DNA of 64,000 nucleotides from Acidimicrobiia bacterium (GTDB taxonomy: Bacteria > Actinomycetota > Acidimicrobiia > IMCC26256 > JAOSJM01), in NCBI GenBank assembly GCA_027494165.1, contig JAOSJM010000005.1:1054001-1118000 (forward strand), in the 5' to 3' direction. The notes under the pieces were generated by a model. That model saw only the letters and a program-made list of their open reading frames with translations. It ran no database searches and was not told where the DNA came from. Of this stretch, positions 19,257 through 29,779 are shown one piece after another. Every line of letters begins with the position of its first letter. The first letter of the stretch is position 1. The translations under genes and the position numbers were made by a program.

Positions 19257-20399
19257 CTAGCGCGCGGCCAGCTCGACGGCCTTGCGGGCCGCGTCGAGCA
19301 TCGTGGGCTGGGCGATCAGGGTGTCGGACTCGTGCTCGGCGAGGATCCGCCGCCCCTCCTCGGCGTTGGTGCCGGCCAGGCGTACCACGATCGGGGAGCG
19401 CAGCTCGACCCGGCCCAGCGCCTCGACGATCCCGTGGGCCACCTCGTCGCACTTCGTGATGCCGCCGAAGATGTTCACGAGGATCGAGCGGACGCTGGGG
19501 TCGTTGTTGATCACCTCGACCGCGTTGGCCAGCAGGTCGGCGCCGGCGCCACCACCGACGTCGAGGAAGTTGGCCGCCTGGCCTCCGACCTCGTTGACGA
19601 TGTCGAGCGTGCTCATCACCAGGCCGGCACCGTTGCCGATGATGCCCACGGTGCCGTCGAGGCCGATGTAGTTGAGCCCCTTCTCCTTCGCCTCGCGCTC
19701 GCGGGCGTCGAGGACCTGGGTGGCCGCGTACTCCTCCCACTCGGGGTGGCGGAAGTCGGCGTTCTCGTCGAGGCTCACCTTCGCGTCGAGGGCGTGCACG
19801 CGGCCGTCGGGCGTGAGGATGAGCGGGTTGATCTCCACGAGGTCGGCGTCGCCGTCGGTGTAGCAGCGGTACAGCTTCACCAGGACGTCGACCGCTCCGT
19901 CGACGGCCGCCGGGTTCAACCCCGCCTGCCCGACCCAGCTCCGGCACCGCTCCTCGGTCAGCCCGTCGACGGGGTCGACGTGGATGCGGGCGATGGCCTC
20001 GGGGCTCTCCTCGGCCACCTGCTCGATGTCGACGCCTCCCCGGGAGGAGAGCATGCCGAGGTGGAGCTTGGCCGACCGGTCGAGCGTGAAGGACGCGTAG
20101 TACTCCTCGGCGATGTCGCTGGCTCGCTCGATCCACAGCCGCCGGACCGCATGGCCGCGGATGTCCATCCCCAGGATGTTCCCGGCGTGCTCGCGCACCT
20201 CGTCGGCGCCACCGGCCAGCTTGATCCCGCCGGCCTTGCCGCGCCCGCCCACCTGCACCTGGGCCTTCACGACCACCGGGTAGCCGATGCGCTCGGCGGC
20301 GGCGACGGCCTCGTCCACGGTGTCGGCCACCGCGCCCGGCGACACCGGGATGTCGTAGCGCGCGAAGAGCTGCTTGCCCTGGTACTCGAACAGGTCCAC
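19257..20399 (-). CDS. sucC: Succinyl-CoA synthetase beta subunit
   Basis: A 380-residue beta subunit with an N-terminal ATP-grasp domain ([40 protein letters not shown]), the nucleotide-binding stretch [12 protein letters not shown], and the C-terminal ligase domain ([45 protein letters not shown]). The GTG start has an AAGGAG site. It lies 18 bp after the B12-binding mutase subunit, suggesting a transcript that converts methylmalonyl-CoA to succinate. Confidence 0.96.
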   Translation of the reverse strand: MDLFEYQGKQLFARYDIPVSPGAVADTVDEAVAAAERIGYPVVVKAQVQVGGRGKAGGIKLAGGADEVREHAGNILGMDIRGHAVRRLWIERASDIAEEYYASFTLDRSAKLHLGMLSSRGGVDIEQVAEESPEAIARIHVDPVDGLTEERCRSWVGQAGLNPAAVDGAVDVLVKLYRCYTDGDADLVEINPLILTPDGRVHALDAKVSLDENADFRHPEWEEYAATQVLDAREREAKEKGLNYIGLDGTVGIIGNGAGLVMSTLDIVNEVGGQAANFLDVGGGAGADLLANAVEVINNDPSVRSILVNIFGGITKCDEVAHGIVEALGRVELRSPIVVRLAGTNAEEGRRILAEHESDTLIAQPTMLDAARKAVELAAR

Positions 20400-20417
20400 C
20401 CCGTCTCCTTGGCTCGG

Positions 20418-20831
20418 CTAGCCCACCGCGTGCTGCCGGGCGTCGAGGACCCCGGTGAGCCAGTCCACGATCGTCTGCAGGCTCGTGCCGGGGGTGAAGA
20501 TCCGGGCCACCCCTGCGGCCTCGAGCCCGGGTACGTCGTCCTCGGGGACGATCCCTCCCCCGAAGACCACGACGTCGTCGAGCCCGCGAGCCCGCAGCAG
20601 CTCGACGACGCGCGGGAACAGCGTCATGTGCGCTCCCGAGAGGACCGAGAGGCCCACGGCATCCGCGTCCTCCTGGAGCGCGGTCTCGGCGACCTGCTCG
20701 GGGGTCTGGAACAGCCCCGTGTAGATCACCTCGAAACCGGCGTCGCGCAGGGCCCGGGCGACGACCTTCGCCCCCCGGTCGTGACCGTCCAGGCCCGGCT
20801 TCGCGACGACGACGCGGTAGCGCCGCTCCAT
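20418..20831 (-). CDS. Cobalamin-binding subunit of an acyl-CoA mutase
   Basis: A 137-residue stand-alone B12-binding domain, as found in methylmalonyl-CoA mutase C-terminal parts and in small subunits of isobutyryl-, hydroxyisobutyryl- or ethylmalonyl-CoA mutases. It has the base-off cobalamin signature [18 protein letters not shown], with the His that replaces dimethylbenzimidazole, then [20 protein letters not shown] and [10 protein letters not shown]. It would need a separate catalytic large subunit, and none is in the window. A GGGAGG site precedes the ATG. Closeness to sucC and sucD suggests its product enters the citric acid cycle as succinyl-CoA. Confidence 0.9.
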   Translation of the reverse strand: MERRYRVVVAKPGLDGHDRGAKVVARALRDAGFEVIYTGLFQTPEQVAETALQEDADAVGLSVLSGAHMTLFPRVVELLRARGLDDVVVFGGGIVPEDDVPGLEAAGVARIFTPGTSLQTIVDWLTGVLDARQHAVG

Positions 20832-21006
20832 GGAACCTCCCTCGTGGCGCCACCGCTCCGAGTGCGCCTCGCGACCCGACGGTCGAGGCGACCGGCGGCG
20901 GTGGGCACGCCGCCCGACACCCTACCCACGCCCCGTGACCGGCGGCGAACGGTGCAGGCCGCCCGACTGGACGGCGGTGACCGCCCCTGGCTACACCCCC
21001 GGAGTG

Positions 21007-21465
21007 ATGCGTCGCCGCTCCGACCTCACCATCCTGCTCGCCACCGGCGGGGCCGCGCTGGCGGCCGCCCTGGTCGTGGCGGCGCTGCTGCTCGTCACGA
21101 CGGGCCGGAACGCCGAGACCCCCTCCGAGGACCAGCCGATCGTGCTCGGCCGGGCCGAGAACGTCCGGGAGCGGCTCGAGGAGGGCGGGCCCGACTACAT
21201 CGCCAACCCCACCGGCGGCGACGGATTCTGGCTGGCGCTGGAGGACGGCGAGATCGTGGTCCTCGCCATCACGCTCCCCGACCGCCCCGACTGCACCGTG
21301 GACTGGCGGGGGCGCGACGACACCTTCGTGGACTGCGACGGCGAGCCGGTCGACACCCGCCAGCTCGCCCGCTACCGCGCCGAGGTCAGCGACGAGGAGG
21401 ACCGGGAGGGGGCCCTGCTCGTCGACCTCCAGGAGCTGCTCCCGCCCCCCATCGACGCGGGCTGA
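21007..21465 (+). CDS. Membrane-anchored protein of unknown function
   Basis: A 152-residue protein with one N-terminal transmembrane helix ([23 protein letters not shown] reads from residue 7) and an acidic extracellular part. That part has two cysteines ([20 protein letters not shown]) that could form a disulfide, and the phrase [20 protein letters not shown]. The ATG at 21007 follows CGGAG. The frame is open upstream, but that part has no protein character. It is convergent with mgtC downstream. I do not recognise the family. Confidence 0.6.
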   Translation: MRRRSDLTILLATGGAALAAALVVAALLLVTTGRNAETPSEDQPIVLGRAENVRERLEEGGPDYIANPTGGDGFWLALEDGEIVVLAITLPDRPDCTVDWRGRDDTFVDCDGEPVDTRQLARYRAEVSDEEDREGALLVDLQELLPPPIDAG

Positions 21466-21501
21466 CGCCGGTGGGCCGAACCGGCCGCGGGCGGGGTGGG
21501 C

Positions 21502-22194
21502 TCAGCGCGCGACCACCATCTCGTCGACCTCGGGCCGCTCCGAGAGCGGGGCCAGGGCCACGTCGAGGTGGACCCAGGGCCGACTCTTCAGCGTGGCCAC
21601 GACCGTGAGCTGGCGCGTCTCGTCGTCGCGGTCGAGCCGCAGCGCCTGGACCTCCACCCCCGCCAGGGCGTGGAGGGCCGTGACCACGCCCGAGGGGTCG
21701 GCCTCGGACCGGAGACGGAAGGTCACGGTCTCGGCCTGGGCCGCGACACGGCTTCGCAGCACCCGCCGGACCCACCGCAGGACCACCAGCGCGATGAGGG
21801 TGGCGATGGTGACCGTGAGGCCGGCCTGCCAGTAGCCGAGGCCCACCGCGAGGCCGATGGCCGCGGTCACCCACATCGAGGCGGCGGTGGTGAGCCCCCG
21901 GATGGCCCCCCGCTCCTTCAGGATGGCGCCACCACCGAGGAAGCCGACGCCCACGACCACCTGGGAGGCCACCCGGGAGACGTCGACCTGCACGTTGGTG
22001 TCACCGCCCGTCGCGAACGGGTCGAACGCGTGGACGGAGATCAGGCCGAAGAGCGCCGCGCCGAGGCACAGCACGACGTGGGTGCGGAAGCCCGCCGGCT
22101 GGGCCCCGATCTCGCGCTCGACCCCGATGGCCCCGCCGAGGAGCGCGGCCAGCGCGACACGCCCCACCATCTCCCAGGTGTCCAGGTCGAGCAC
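21502..22194 (-). CDS. MgtC/SapB family membrane protein
   Basis: A 230-residue protein with four N-terminal helices carrying the MgtC signature: ALLGGAIGVEREIGAQPAGF, RTHVVLCLGAALFGL, VVVGVGFLGGGAILKERGAI and RGLTTAASMWVTAAIGLAVG. The C-terminal part after residue 150 forms an ACT-like soluble domain (TVTFRLRSEADPSGVVTALH). Long MgtC proteins of this type affect growth in low magnesium and membrane potential. The molecular role is unsettled even in model bacteria. GTG start behind GAGGGGAG, 30 bp after pcrA. Confidence 0.9.
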   Translation of the reverse strand: MLDLDTWEMVGRVALAALLGGAIGVEREIGAQPAGFRTHVVLCLGAALFGLISVHAFDPFATGGDTNVQVDVSRVASQVVVGVGFLGGGAILKERGAIRGLTTAASMWVTAAIGLAVGLGYWQAGLTVTIATLIALVVLRWVRRVLRSRVAAQAETVTFRLRSEADPSGVVTALHALAGVEVQALRLDRDDETRQLTVVATLKSRPWVHLDVALAPLSERPEVDEMVVAR

Positions 22195-22224
22195 GGCTCC
22201 CCTCTCGGGCCTGCGGCGCGGCTC

Positions 22225-24534
22225 TCAGGCCCCCAACCGCTGCAGCGGCGACCAGGCGAGCAGGAGACGCTTCTCCCCCACCTCCCGGAAGCGGACGACG
22301 GCCTCGGCCTTGTCACCGTCACCGGCGATCTCGATCACGACGCCCTCCCCGAACTTGTCGTGGGCGACGTCGTCGCCGATCTTCAGCCCGATCCGCTCGG
22401 CCCCGCGGGCCCCGGCCGGTCCGGCCGGCGCGGTAGGCCGGGCACCGTCGCCCGACCGGCGCAGCGCCGCGGTCACCACGGCCTCCCGGTGGCTGCCGGC
22501 CGATCGGCGCCGCCCGGGATCGTCGCCGACCGCCCGGACCAGCTCGTCGGGGATCTCGGCGAGGAACCGGCTCGGCGGGAAGTAGTCGGTGGTGCCGAAG
22601 AGCGTCCGGCTCCAGGCGTGGCAGAGGTAGAGCCGCTCGCGGGCCCGGGTGACGCCCACGTAGCAGAGCCGGCGCTCCTCCTCGAGCTCGTCGGGCTCGC
22701 CGAGGCTCCGCGAGTGCGGGAACACGCCGTCCTCCAGCCCGGTGAGGAACACGACCGGGAACTCGAGCCCCTTGGCCGCGTGCAGGGTCATGAGCGTGAC
22801 CGCGCTCTGCTCGGCGTCGAGCTCGTCGAGGTCGGTCACCAGCGAGATGGCCTCGAGGAAGGCCTGGACCCGGTCGAGGCCGGCCGGGGGCTCGACCGGC
22901 CCCTCGTCGGCCGCCACGCCGAGCCCGGCGATGCCGACCAGACCGGTCCCGTCGCCGGCGTCGACCTGCTCGTCGAACTCGCGGGCGACCCCCACGAGCT
23001 CCTGGAGGTTCTCGATCCGGCCCTGGGACTCGATCGAGCGCTCGGCCTCGAGCTCGGCGAGGTAGCCGGTGCGGTCGAGGACCGCCTCGAGGGTGGCGGC
23101 CACGCCGCGCGTCGCGACCCTCTCGAGGCCCTCCATCACGTCGAGGAGGTCCCGGATGCCCCCGACGGCCTTCCCGGAGACGCCGGCCGCGGGGGCCTCG
23201 CGCAGGGCCTCGCGGAAGGTGATGCCCGCGCCGTGGCCGTAGGCGGTGACGCGGTTCACCGACGTGTCGCCCACACCACGCTTGGGGGTGTTCACGATCC
23301 GCTTCCAGCTCACCTCGTCGTCGGGGTTCACGAGGGCCCGGAGGTAGGCGAGGGCGTCCTTCACCTCACGGCGGTCGTAGAACTTCACTCCGCCGACCAC
23401 CCGGTAGGGGATGCCCGCCCGGACGAGCGCCTCCTCGACCACCCGGCTCTGGGCGTTCGTCCGGTAGAACACCGCGACGTCGCCGAAGCGGTGCCCCTCG
23501 ACGTCGGTGAGGCGCGTGATCTCGTTGACGACGAACGAGGCCTCGTCGTGCTCGTCCTCGGCCTGGTACCGGGTGAGGAGCTCGCCGCCGAGCTGCTCGG
23601 TCCACAGGTGCTTGGGCCGGCGCGCCGCGTTGTTGGCGATGATGGCGTTGGCGGCGTCGAGGATCCGCTGGGTGGACCGGTAGTTCTGCTCCAGCACGAT
23701 CACCGTGGCGTCGGGGAAGACCTCCTCGAACCGCAGCAGGTTGCGGTAGTCGGCCCCCCGGAAGCGGTAGATGCTCTGGTCCTGGTCGCCCACGGCCATG
23801 ACGTTGCGGTGCTCCTCGCCGAGGAGCCGCACCAGCTCCCACTGGGCCGCGTTCGTGTCCTGGAACTCGTCGACCAGGACGTGGCGGAACCGGTGCCGCC
23901 AGCGCTCGAGGGCGTCGGGGTGCTCGCGGAAGAGGCGGACCGCCAGCACCAGGAGGTCGTCGAAGTCGACCGCCGAGGCCTCGGCCAGCCGCCGCTGGTA
24001 CTCGGTGTACACCTCGGCCAGCTTCCGCTCGGGCGGGGTGAGGGCCCCGGCCGCGTGCTCCTCGGGACCGATCAGCTCGTTCTTGAGGGCCGAGATGCGG
24101 GCCTGGATCTGGCGGGGCGGGAACCGCTTGGGGTCGAGGTCGAGGTCACGCCGGACGTAGTCGACGAGGCGGACGGCGTCGGACTGGTCGTAGATCGAGA
24201 ACTGCGACCGGTAGCCGAGCAGCGGCGCCTCGCGTCGCAGCAGGCGGGAGCAGGCCGAGTGGAAGGTGGACACCCACATGCGGGCCGCGACCGGACCGAC
24301 CATCGCCGCCACCCGCTCCCGCATCTCGCCGGCGGCCTTGTTCGTGAAGGTGATGGCGAGGACCCGGAAGGGCGAGACGCCCCGCTCGGCGACGAGCCAG
24401 GCCACCCGGTGGGTGAGGACCCGGGTCTTGCCCGATCCGGCGCCGGCGATCACGAGGAGCGGCCCGTCGGGGGCGGTGACGGCCTCGCGCTGGACGGGGT
24501 TGAGCCCCGCGAGGAGAGGGGAGTCGGCAGTCAT
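22225..24534 (-). CDS. pcrA: ATP-dependent DNA helicase, UvrD/PcrA family
   Basis: A 769-residue superfamily 1A 3'-5' helicase. Ordered motifs: LNPVQREAVTA (Q-motif region), VIAGAGSGKTRVLTHRV (Walker A), ITFTNKAAGEMRERV (Ia), LVDEFQDTNAAQW (Walker B), VMAVGDQDQSIYRFRGAD (III), VIVLEQNYRSTQRILDAAN (IV), LMTLHAAKGLEFPVVFLTG (V) and CYVGVTRARERLYL (VI). The C-terminal tail after residue 690 ends in a Tudor-like RNA polymerase-binding module (GDDVAHDKFGEGVVIEIAG). It acts in nucleotide excision repair and in removing polymerase and RecA from DNA. Length and domain order are normal for actinobacterial PcrA. Confidence 0.95.
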   Translation of the reverse strand: MTADSPLLAGLNPVQREAVTAPDGPLLVIAGAGSGKTRVLTHRVAWLVAERGVSPFRVLAITFTNKAAGEMRERVAAMVGPVAARMWVSTFHSACSRLLRREAPLLGYRSQFSIYDQSDAVRLVDYVRRDLDLDPKRFPPRQIQARISALKNELIGPEEHAAGALTPPERKLAEVYTEYQRRLAEASAVDFDDLLVLAVRLFREHPDALERWRHRFRHVLVDEFQDTNAAQWELVRLLGEEHRNVMAVGDQDQSIYRFRGADYRNLLRFEEVFPDATVIVLEQNYRSTQRILDAANAIIANNAARRPKHLWTEQLGGELLTRYQAEDEHDEASFVVNEITRLTDVEGHRFGDVAVFYRTNAQSRVVEEALVRAGIPYRVVGGVKFYDRREVKDALAYLRALVNPDDEVSWKRIVNTPKRGVGDTSVNRVTAYGHGAGITFREALREAPAAGVSGKAVGGIRDLLDVMEGLERVATRGVAATLEAVLDRTGYLAELEAERSIESQGRIENLQELVGVAREFDEQVDAGDGTGLVGIAGLGVAADEGPVEPPAGLDRVQAFLEAISLVTDLDELDAEQSAVTLMTLHAAKGLEFPVVFLTGLEDGVFPHSRSLGEPDELEEERRLCYVGVTRARERLYLCHAWSRTLFGTTDYFPPSRFLAEIPDELVRAVGDDPGRRRSAGSHREAVVTAALRRSGDGARPTAPAGPAGARGAERIGLKIGDDVAHDKFGEGVVIEIAGDGDKAEAVVRFREVGEKRLLLAWSPLQRLGA

Positions 24535-24608
24535 CCCGGCTCATCGTACCGGCGGGCGCCGGCGCGAGGGGCGTACAGGTGTTCGATCACCCCCGGCTCA
24601 CCGCGATG

Positions 24609-24649
24609 CGGGTGTCGTCACCGCCGCTGAGCGACGGCAGCGACACCCG
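24609..24649. repeat. Intergenic palindrome, family B copy 5
   Basis: CGGGTG-N29-CACCCG with a second inner pair (GTCACCGCCGCTGAGCGACG). It lies upstream of pcrA in a 187-bp gap that otherwise shows nothing clear. Confidence 0.75.
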
Positions 24650-24721
24650 AGGGCCGCATGGAGGTCGGGCCGCCGTCGGGCCGGATGGCGGCAGAGGCAC
24701 CCGAGAGGGCACGGGGGCCGG

Positions 24722-25006
24722 TCAGCAGCCGTCGGGCCGATCGACGGGTTCGAGGGTCAGCTCGGCCGTCGGTTCCTCGTCGTGGCTCGGCGTCCCCTCG
24801 CGCCAGGAGCGCAGCAGCCGGGTCCCCTCGGGGTTGAGGGTCACGGTGAAGGACCCGGTGGTGGCGTCGATCTCGAGCCCGTAGTACCGCTCCCAGTCGC
24901 GCTCGAGCGACGGCACGTCGGGGTCGACGCCCTTGGGGACACGCCGGAAGCGCATCCGCTCGGGGTCGAAGATCCAGGTGCTGTGGGAGGACTCGATGCG
25001 TTCCAT
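24722..25006 (-). CDS. Conserved-looking hypothetical protein
   Basis: A 94-residue acidic soluble protein beginning MERIESSHSTWIFDPERMRF. It is rich in Trp, Arg and Glu, with WERYYGLEIDATTGSFTVTL and TRLLRSWREGTP, and ends in Cys. No signal peptide, membrane segment or known motif. The ATG at 25006 is the likely start, since upstream in-frame sequence is low-complexity and overlaps dtd on the same strand. Weak ribosome site. Family unknown to me. Confidence 0.55.
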   Translation of the reverse strand: MERIESSHSTWIFDPERMRFRRVPKGVDPDVPSLERDWERYYGLEIDATTGSFTVTLNPEGTRLLRSWREGTPSHDEEPTAELTLEPVDRPDGC

Positions 25007-25146
25007 GGTCGGAGTCGGGCCAGGGTAGCCAGATCGGCCTCGCGATTCCCGGTCGTGCCACGTAGGGTGCAAGCTCACGCGCGGATCGTCCCACGACCGT
25101 GCGAAGGCGGCGCGATCACCGCGTGAGGATCGCGCGAGGGTCGCGC

Positions 25147-25599
25147 TCAGGTCCGGGGACGCGGTGGGACCTCGAGCATCACCGTGACCGGCCCGTCGTT
25201 CACGAGCTCCAGCGCCATGTGGGCCCCGAAGCGCCCCGTGGCCACCGTCGCCCCCAGCCCCGTCAGCTCCGCCACGAGACGATCGACCAGCAGCTCGGCG
25301 TGCTCGGGCCTCGCCGCCGCCGCCCACGACGGTCGTCGGCCCCTGCTCGTGTCGCCGTAGAGGGTGAACTGGCTCACGACGAGGACCCGGCCGCCCACCT
25401 CGCCCACCGGGCGGTCCATGAACCCGGCGTCGTCGAAGACCCGCAGGGTCCAGACCTTCTCCGCCAGCCTGCGGGCCGTGGCCTCGTCGTCGGCGTGGGT
25501 GACGCCCACGAGCACGCAGAGCCCGGGGCCGATCTCCCCCACCACCGCTCCGTCGACCCGCACCCGGGCCTCGCGCACCCGCTGGACCAGCGCCCGCAT
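25147..25599 (-). CDS. dtd: D-aminoacyl-tRNA deacylase
   Basis: A 150-residue DTD that removes D-amino acids wrongly attached to tRNA. Family motifs are [42 protein letters not shown], the catalytic-region [18 protein letters not shown] and the Gly-cis-Pro specificity loop [13 protein letters not shown]. Length is normal. It is divergent from the flavin reductase gene, with only 37 bp between the starts. Confidence 0.95.
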   Translation of the reverse strand: MRALVQRVREARVRVDGAVVGEIGPGLCVLVGVTHADDEATARRLAEKVWTLRVFDDAGFMDRPVGEVGGRVLVVSQFTLYGDTSRGRRPSWAAAARPEHAELLVDRLVAELTGLGATVATGRFGAHMALELVNDGPVTVMLEVPPRPRT

Positions 25600-25636
25600 G
25601 CCGCACCCCTCGTGGTCCGTGCGATGCTAGGCCGCC

Positions 25637-26203
25637 GTGATCGACCCGGACCTCAAGCGGGCCCTCGGCCAGATGGTCAAGGGCGTCCAGGTCGTGGGGG
25701 CCAGCCACGGCGGCGAGGTGCGTGCCTACTGCTCGCACTGGGTGACCCAGGTGTCCTTCGCGGAGCCGATCCTCATGGCTTCGGTGTCCCCCCGGCACGA
25801 CACCTACCCGCTCATCGTGGCCTCGGGCCGGTTCGCGGTCTCGATCCTCGCCGGCGACCAGCTCGACGTCGGCCAGTACTTCTCCTACCCGGGGCGGCGC
25901 TTCCACCGGATCGCCACCGAGTACCTGGAGACGGTCGACGGGCTCCCCGTGGTCCGCGACTGCCTCGCCTGGTTGGCCTGCGACACCTTCGAGCGCAAGG
26001 AGATGTTCGACCACGAGCTCTTCTTCGCCCGCGTGACCGGCTACGGGCACGGGCGGCTCGGGGCCGACCCGCTCGTCTACTCGTCACGGCACGGCTGGCG
26101 GGTGGCCGGGACCCGGGCCCGCCGGCCCGGCCCGTCGATCCGGGACCGGTTGCTCGAGCGCCTCCGGGCCGCGGGCTACGACGACGGCCCGGAGGCCCGC
26201 TGA
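25637..26203 (+). CDS. Flavin reductase-like domain protein
   Basis: A 188-residue member of the FMN-binding split-barrel flavin reductase group. The start [20 protein letters not shown], the region [20 protein letters not shown] and [20 protein letters not shown] follow the usual order of flavin-site strands. Such proteins supply reduced flavin to monooxygenases or bind FMN for other redox work. No partner monooxygenase is nearby. GTG start. Convergent with guaA across an 82-bp GC-rich gap that contains short CCCGGG palindromes. Confidence 0.85.
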   Translation: MIDPDLKRALGQMVKGVQVVGASHGGEVRAYCSHWVTQVSFAEPILMASVSPRHDTYPLIVASGRFAVSILAGDQLDVGQYFSYPGRRFHRIATEYLETVDGLPVVRDCLAWLACDTFERKEMFDHELFFARVTGYGHGRLGADPLVYSSRHGWRVAGTRARRPGPSIRDRLLERLRAAGYDDGPEAR

Positions 26204-26285
26204 CCTCCCCGCCGGGGCCCGGGAGCCGCACGGCCCCCGGGAGGGAGCCGCCCGCCCTCACCGGCGACGGGACCGGGCGCGGGCG

Positions 26286-27831
26286 TCACTCCCACTCGAT
26301 CGTGCCCGGTGGCTTCGACGTGATGTCGTAGGCCACCCGGTTCACGCCGGGGACCTCGTTGATCACCCGGCTGGCGATCCGCTCGAGCACCTCGGCAGGG
26401 AGCCGGGCCCAGTCGGCGGTCATGGCGTCGTCGGAGGTCACGGCCCGGACCACGATGGGGTACGCGTAGGTGCGCTCGTCGCCCATCACCCCCACGCTGC
26501 GCACGGCCGGCAGCACCGCGAAGCTCTGCCAGATCTCGCGGTACAGCCCGGCCCGCTTGATCTCCTCGACGACGATCGCGTCGGCCCGGCGCAGGATCTC
26601 GAGCCGCTCGGGCGTGATCGTGCCGATGATCCGCACCGCCAGCCCCGGCCCCGGGAACGGCTGGCGCCACACGATCTCCTCGGGCAGCCCCAGCTCCTCG
26701 CCGACGGCCCGCACCTCGTCCTTGAACAGGTTGCGCAGGGGCTCGACGAGCTCGAACTGCAGGTCGTCGGGGGAGGCCACCCACGTTGTGGTGCGACTTG
26801 ATGGTCGCGGCGTCCTTCCCGCCCGACTCGATGATGTCGGGGTACAGGGTGCCCTGCACGAGGAACCGGGCGTCCTCGAGGTCGCGGGCCACCTCCTCGA
26901 AGACCCGGATGAACGTCTCGCCGATGATCTTCCGCTTGCGCTCCGGGTCGAGGACGTCGTCGAGGGCGGCCAGGAACCGGTCGGCCGCCTTCACGTGCAC
27001 GAGGTCGACGTGGAACTGGCGCCGGAACGTCTCCTCGACCTGCTCGGCCTCGCCCAGGCGGAGCATGCCGGTGTCGACGAACACGCAGGTGAGCTGGTCG
27101 CCCACGGCCTTGTGCACCAGGGCTGCCGCGACCGCCGAGTCCACGCCGCCGGACAGGCCGCAGATGACCCGCTCGGAGCCGACCCGGTCACGGATCTCCT
27201 CCACCGCCTGCTCGATGATCGACGTGTGGGTCCAGGACGGTCGGCACCCGCACGCGTCGTACAGGAAGTGCTTGAGCACCTCCTGACCTCGCGGCGTGTG
27301 GACGACCTCGGGGTGGAACTGCACGCCGTAGACGCCCCGGGCACGGTCCTCGAGGGCGGCGACCGGCGCACCGGGCGTGGTGGCGGTGACCGCGAACCCC
27401 TCGGGCGCGGCGACGATGGAGTCGCCGTGGCTCATCCAGACCTCCTGCTCGGTGGGGAGGTCGCCGAAGAGCGCCGACGGACCCGTGACCGTCAGGGGGG
27501 TCCGGCCGTACTCCCCCGTGCCGGTGCGGCGGACCTCGCCGCCGAGCTGCCGGGCGAGGAGCTGGCAGCCGTAGCAGATGCCGAGCACCGGGACGCCGGC
27601 GTCGTAGACCGCCGGATCGATCGAGGGCGCCCCCTCGACGTGGACCGACGCAGGGCCGCCGGAGAGGATGATCCCCGCGGGCCGCCGGGCGAGCATCTCG
27701 GCCACCGGCATCGTGCGGGGGACGATCTCGGAGTAGACGTGGGCCTCGCGCACGCGCCGGGCGATGAGCTGCGCGTACTGGGCTCCGAAGTCGACCACGA
27801 GGACGGTCTCGTGGCCACGCACGCCCGTCAC
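26286..27831 (-). CDS. guaA: GMP synthase (glutamine-hydrolysing), frameshifted
   Basis: Converts XMP to GMP. The N-terminal class I amidotransferase domain has [20 protein letters not shown], the nucleophile Cys in [17 protein letters not shown], and the His/Glu pair in [14 protein letters not shown]. The ATP-pyrophosphatase domain has the P-loop [20 protein letters not shown]. The dimerisation domain ends KPPGTIEWE, as in the family. The frame breaks at 26769-26773 (G5 on this strand), where four bases give the invariant [20 protein letters not shown]. Repaired length is about 515 residues, normal. It follows guaB3 by 4 bp, so the IMP to XMP to GMP steps are coupled. Confidence 0.95.
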
Positions 27832-27835
27832 GGCG

Positions 27836-28996
27836 TCAGTGACCCATGCCGACGCCCTGGGCGCGCTGGAGGGCCTTGCCCTCGGTCTGCAGCGCGGGGG
27901 CCACCATCACCTCGGCCTTCTGGAACTCCTTCACCGACTCGTGACCGGTCGTCGCCATCGAGGTGCGCAGGGCCCCGAAGAGGTTGAGGCTGCCGTCGTT
28001 CTCGTGGGCGGGGCCCACGAGGATCTCCTGGAGCGAGGCCTTGCGACCGACCTCCACGCGGGCACCCCGGGGGAGGGTCGGGTGGAAGGTGGCCATGCCC
28101 CAGTGGAAGCCACGGCCGGGCGCCTCGTCGGCGCCGGCCAGCGGCGACCCCAGCATCACCGCGTCGGCGCCGCAGGCGATGGCCTTGGCCACGTCCCCCC
28201 CGGTGCCCATGCCGCCGTCGGCGATCACCTGGACGTAGACGCCGGTCTCGTCGAGGTGGCGGATGCGCGCCCCGGCCGCGTCGGCGATGGCGGTGGCCTG
28301 GGGGACGCCGATGCCGAGCACACCCCGGCTCGTGCAGGCGTGGCCCGGGCCGACCCCGACCAGGATCCCGACGGCCCCGGTCCGCATGAGGTGGAGGGCG
28401 GTCGAGTAGCTCGCGCAGCCGCCCACGACGACCGGGAGGTCGAACTCGCGGATGAACTTCTTGAGGTTGAGGGGCTCGGCGTTCTTCGAGACGTGCTCGG
28501 CCGAGACCACGGTGCCCTGGATGACGAGGATGTCGAGCTCGGCCTCGAGCACGAGCTGGGCGTACCGCTCGACCCGCTGGGGCGTGAGCGACGCGCAGGC
28601 GACGATGCCGGCGTCCTTGAGCTCGCGGACGCGCCGCCCGATGAGCTCGTCCTTCACCGGCTCGGCGTAGATCTCCTGCATCCGCCGGGTGGCCTTCTCG
28701 GACGGCAGCGACGCGATCTCCTCGAAGTAGGGCTCGGGATCCTCGTAGCGGGCCCAGATCCCCTCGAGGTTCAGGCAGGCGAGGCCGCCCAGGCGCGAGA
28801 TCTCGACCGCGGAGGTCGGCGAGACGACGCCGTCCATCGCCGCGGCCACGAGCGGGAGCTCGAAGCGGTAGGCGTCGAGCTCCCAGGAGATGTCGACGTC
28901 CTCGGGATCCCGGGTCCGGCGGCTCGGCACGATGGCGATGTCGTCGAACCCGTACGCCCGACGACCGGACTTCCCGATCCCGATCTCGACTTCCAC
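27836..28996 (-). CDS. guaB3: IMP dehydrogenase family protein, GuaB3 type
   Basis: A 386-residue TIM-barrel protein without CBS domains, matching the actinobacterial GuaB3 branch. It starts [20 protein letters not shown], has [11 protein letters not shown], and the substrate loop [20 protein letters not shown], with the catalytic Cys and following Thr. [40 protein letters not shown] and the flap region [13 protein letters not shown] follow. With guaA next to it the expected job is NAD-dependent oxidation of IMP to XMP. Some GuaB3 proteins may be GMP reductases, so activity is inferred. Actinobacteria usually also carry a CBS-containing GuaB, not seen here. Confidence 0.9.
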   Translation of the reverse strand: MEVEIGIGKSGRRAYGFDDIAIVPSRRTRDPEDVDISWELDAYRFELPLVAAAMDGVVSPTSAVEISRLGGLACLNLEGIWARYEDPEPYFEEIASLPSEKATRRMQEIYAEPVKDELIGRRVRELKDAGIVACASLTPQRVERYAQLVLEAELDILVIQGTVVSAEHVSKNAEPLNLKKFIREFDLPVVVGGCASYSTALHLMRTGAVGILVGVGPGHACTSRGVLGIGVPQATAIADAAGARIRHLDETGVYVQVIADGGMGTGGDVAKAIACGADAVMLGSPLAGADEAPGRGFHWGMATFHPTLPRGARVEVGRKASLQEILVGPAHENDGSLNLFGALRTSMATTGHESVKEFQKAEVMVAPALQTEGKALQRAQGVGMGH

Positions 28997-29066
28997 CCGC
29001 TGCTCCCTCGTCGCGCCCGAAGGACCCAGGATACCGCCGGGCGCCCCGGACGACCGGCCCCGCCGC

Positions 29067-29779
29067 TCAGCCCCGGAGGGCCAGGAGGCGGGAGAGGAAA
29101 CCGGTCAGGATCCGGGCGGTCGCGCCCCAGACGGTCTCGTCGGGCAGGTCGTAGAAGATGATGGAGCGGTCGGGGAGACCGAGGTCCCAGAGCTCCTCGC
29201 GGAAGGTGTGGTCGGCGAGCAACTCGGCCAGGGGCGTGACCAGGACCTTCACGACCTCGGCCGGGTTCGGTGCCAGCGCGGGACGGTGCGGGAGCAGCCC
29301 GACGAACGGGGCGATCGTGAACCGGGAACCGACGGTGGTGATCCAGTCGAGCTCGGCCACGACCTCGACGTCTGCGGGTCGGATCCCCACCTCCTCCTCG
29401 GCCTCGCGCAGCGCCGTGTGGAGGGGTGTGGCGTCGAGCTCCGGCTGGACCTTGCCGCCGGGCAGCACGATCTCGCCCCGGTGGGTGGGCATCGTCTCGG
29501 GCCGCTTGGTCAGGACGATCCAGGTCTCGCCCCCTCCTCGAACAGGGGGAGCAGGACGGCGGCGGGGCGGCTGCCCGCCACCTGCCAGGCCAGGCGGCGG
29601 GGCTCGGGAAGGGTGGCGCACGCCTCCCGCACGTCGGCGAGGCTCAGGCGGCGCGCCTCGGGAGGCACGCCGACCCACGGGGGCGGACCGCCGGGGCGGG
29701 CGTCCGGAGGCCGGGGGATCCACTGCCGACCGCCGCGGGGACTCCCCGGTCCCGCCCCTCCGGATCCCCGCTCGGTCAC
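29067..29779 (-). CDS. Nudix hydrolase, CoA-diphosphatase-like, frameshifted
   Basis: The Nudix box is LREAEEEVGIRPADVEVVAE with an upstream Gly in IVLPGGKVQPELD. PTHRGEIVLPGGK and the C-terminal WGATARILTGFLSRLLA resemble CoA-pyrophosphatases of the NudL/YeaB type. The N-terminal RRLSLADVREACATLPEPRR lies in a different frame. It joins at the C5 run 29530-29534 if six are present (LLPLFEEGGETWIVLTKRPE). The start is probably the GTG at 29779, giving about 237 residues. Substrate not certain. Divergent from the acyl-CoA synthetase gene. Confidence 0.85.

Noticed and set aside
26204..26285. Terminator between the flavin reductase gene and guaA
   Set aside because: Several CCCGGG blocks can pair in different ways, but no single stable stem stands out.
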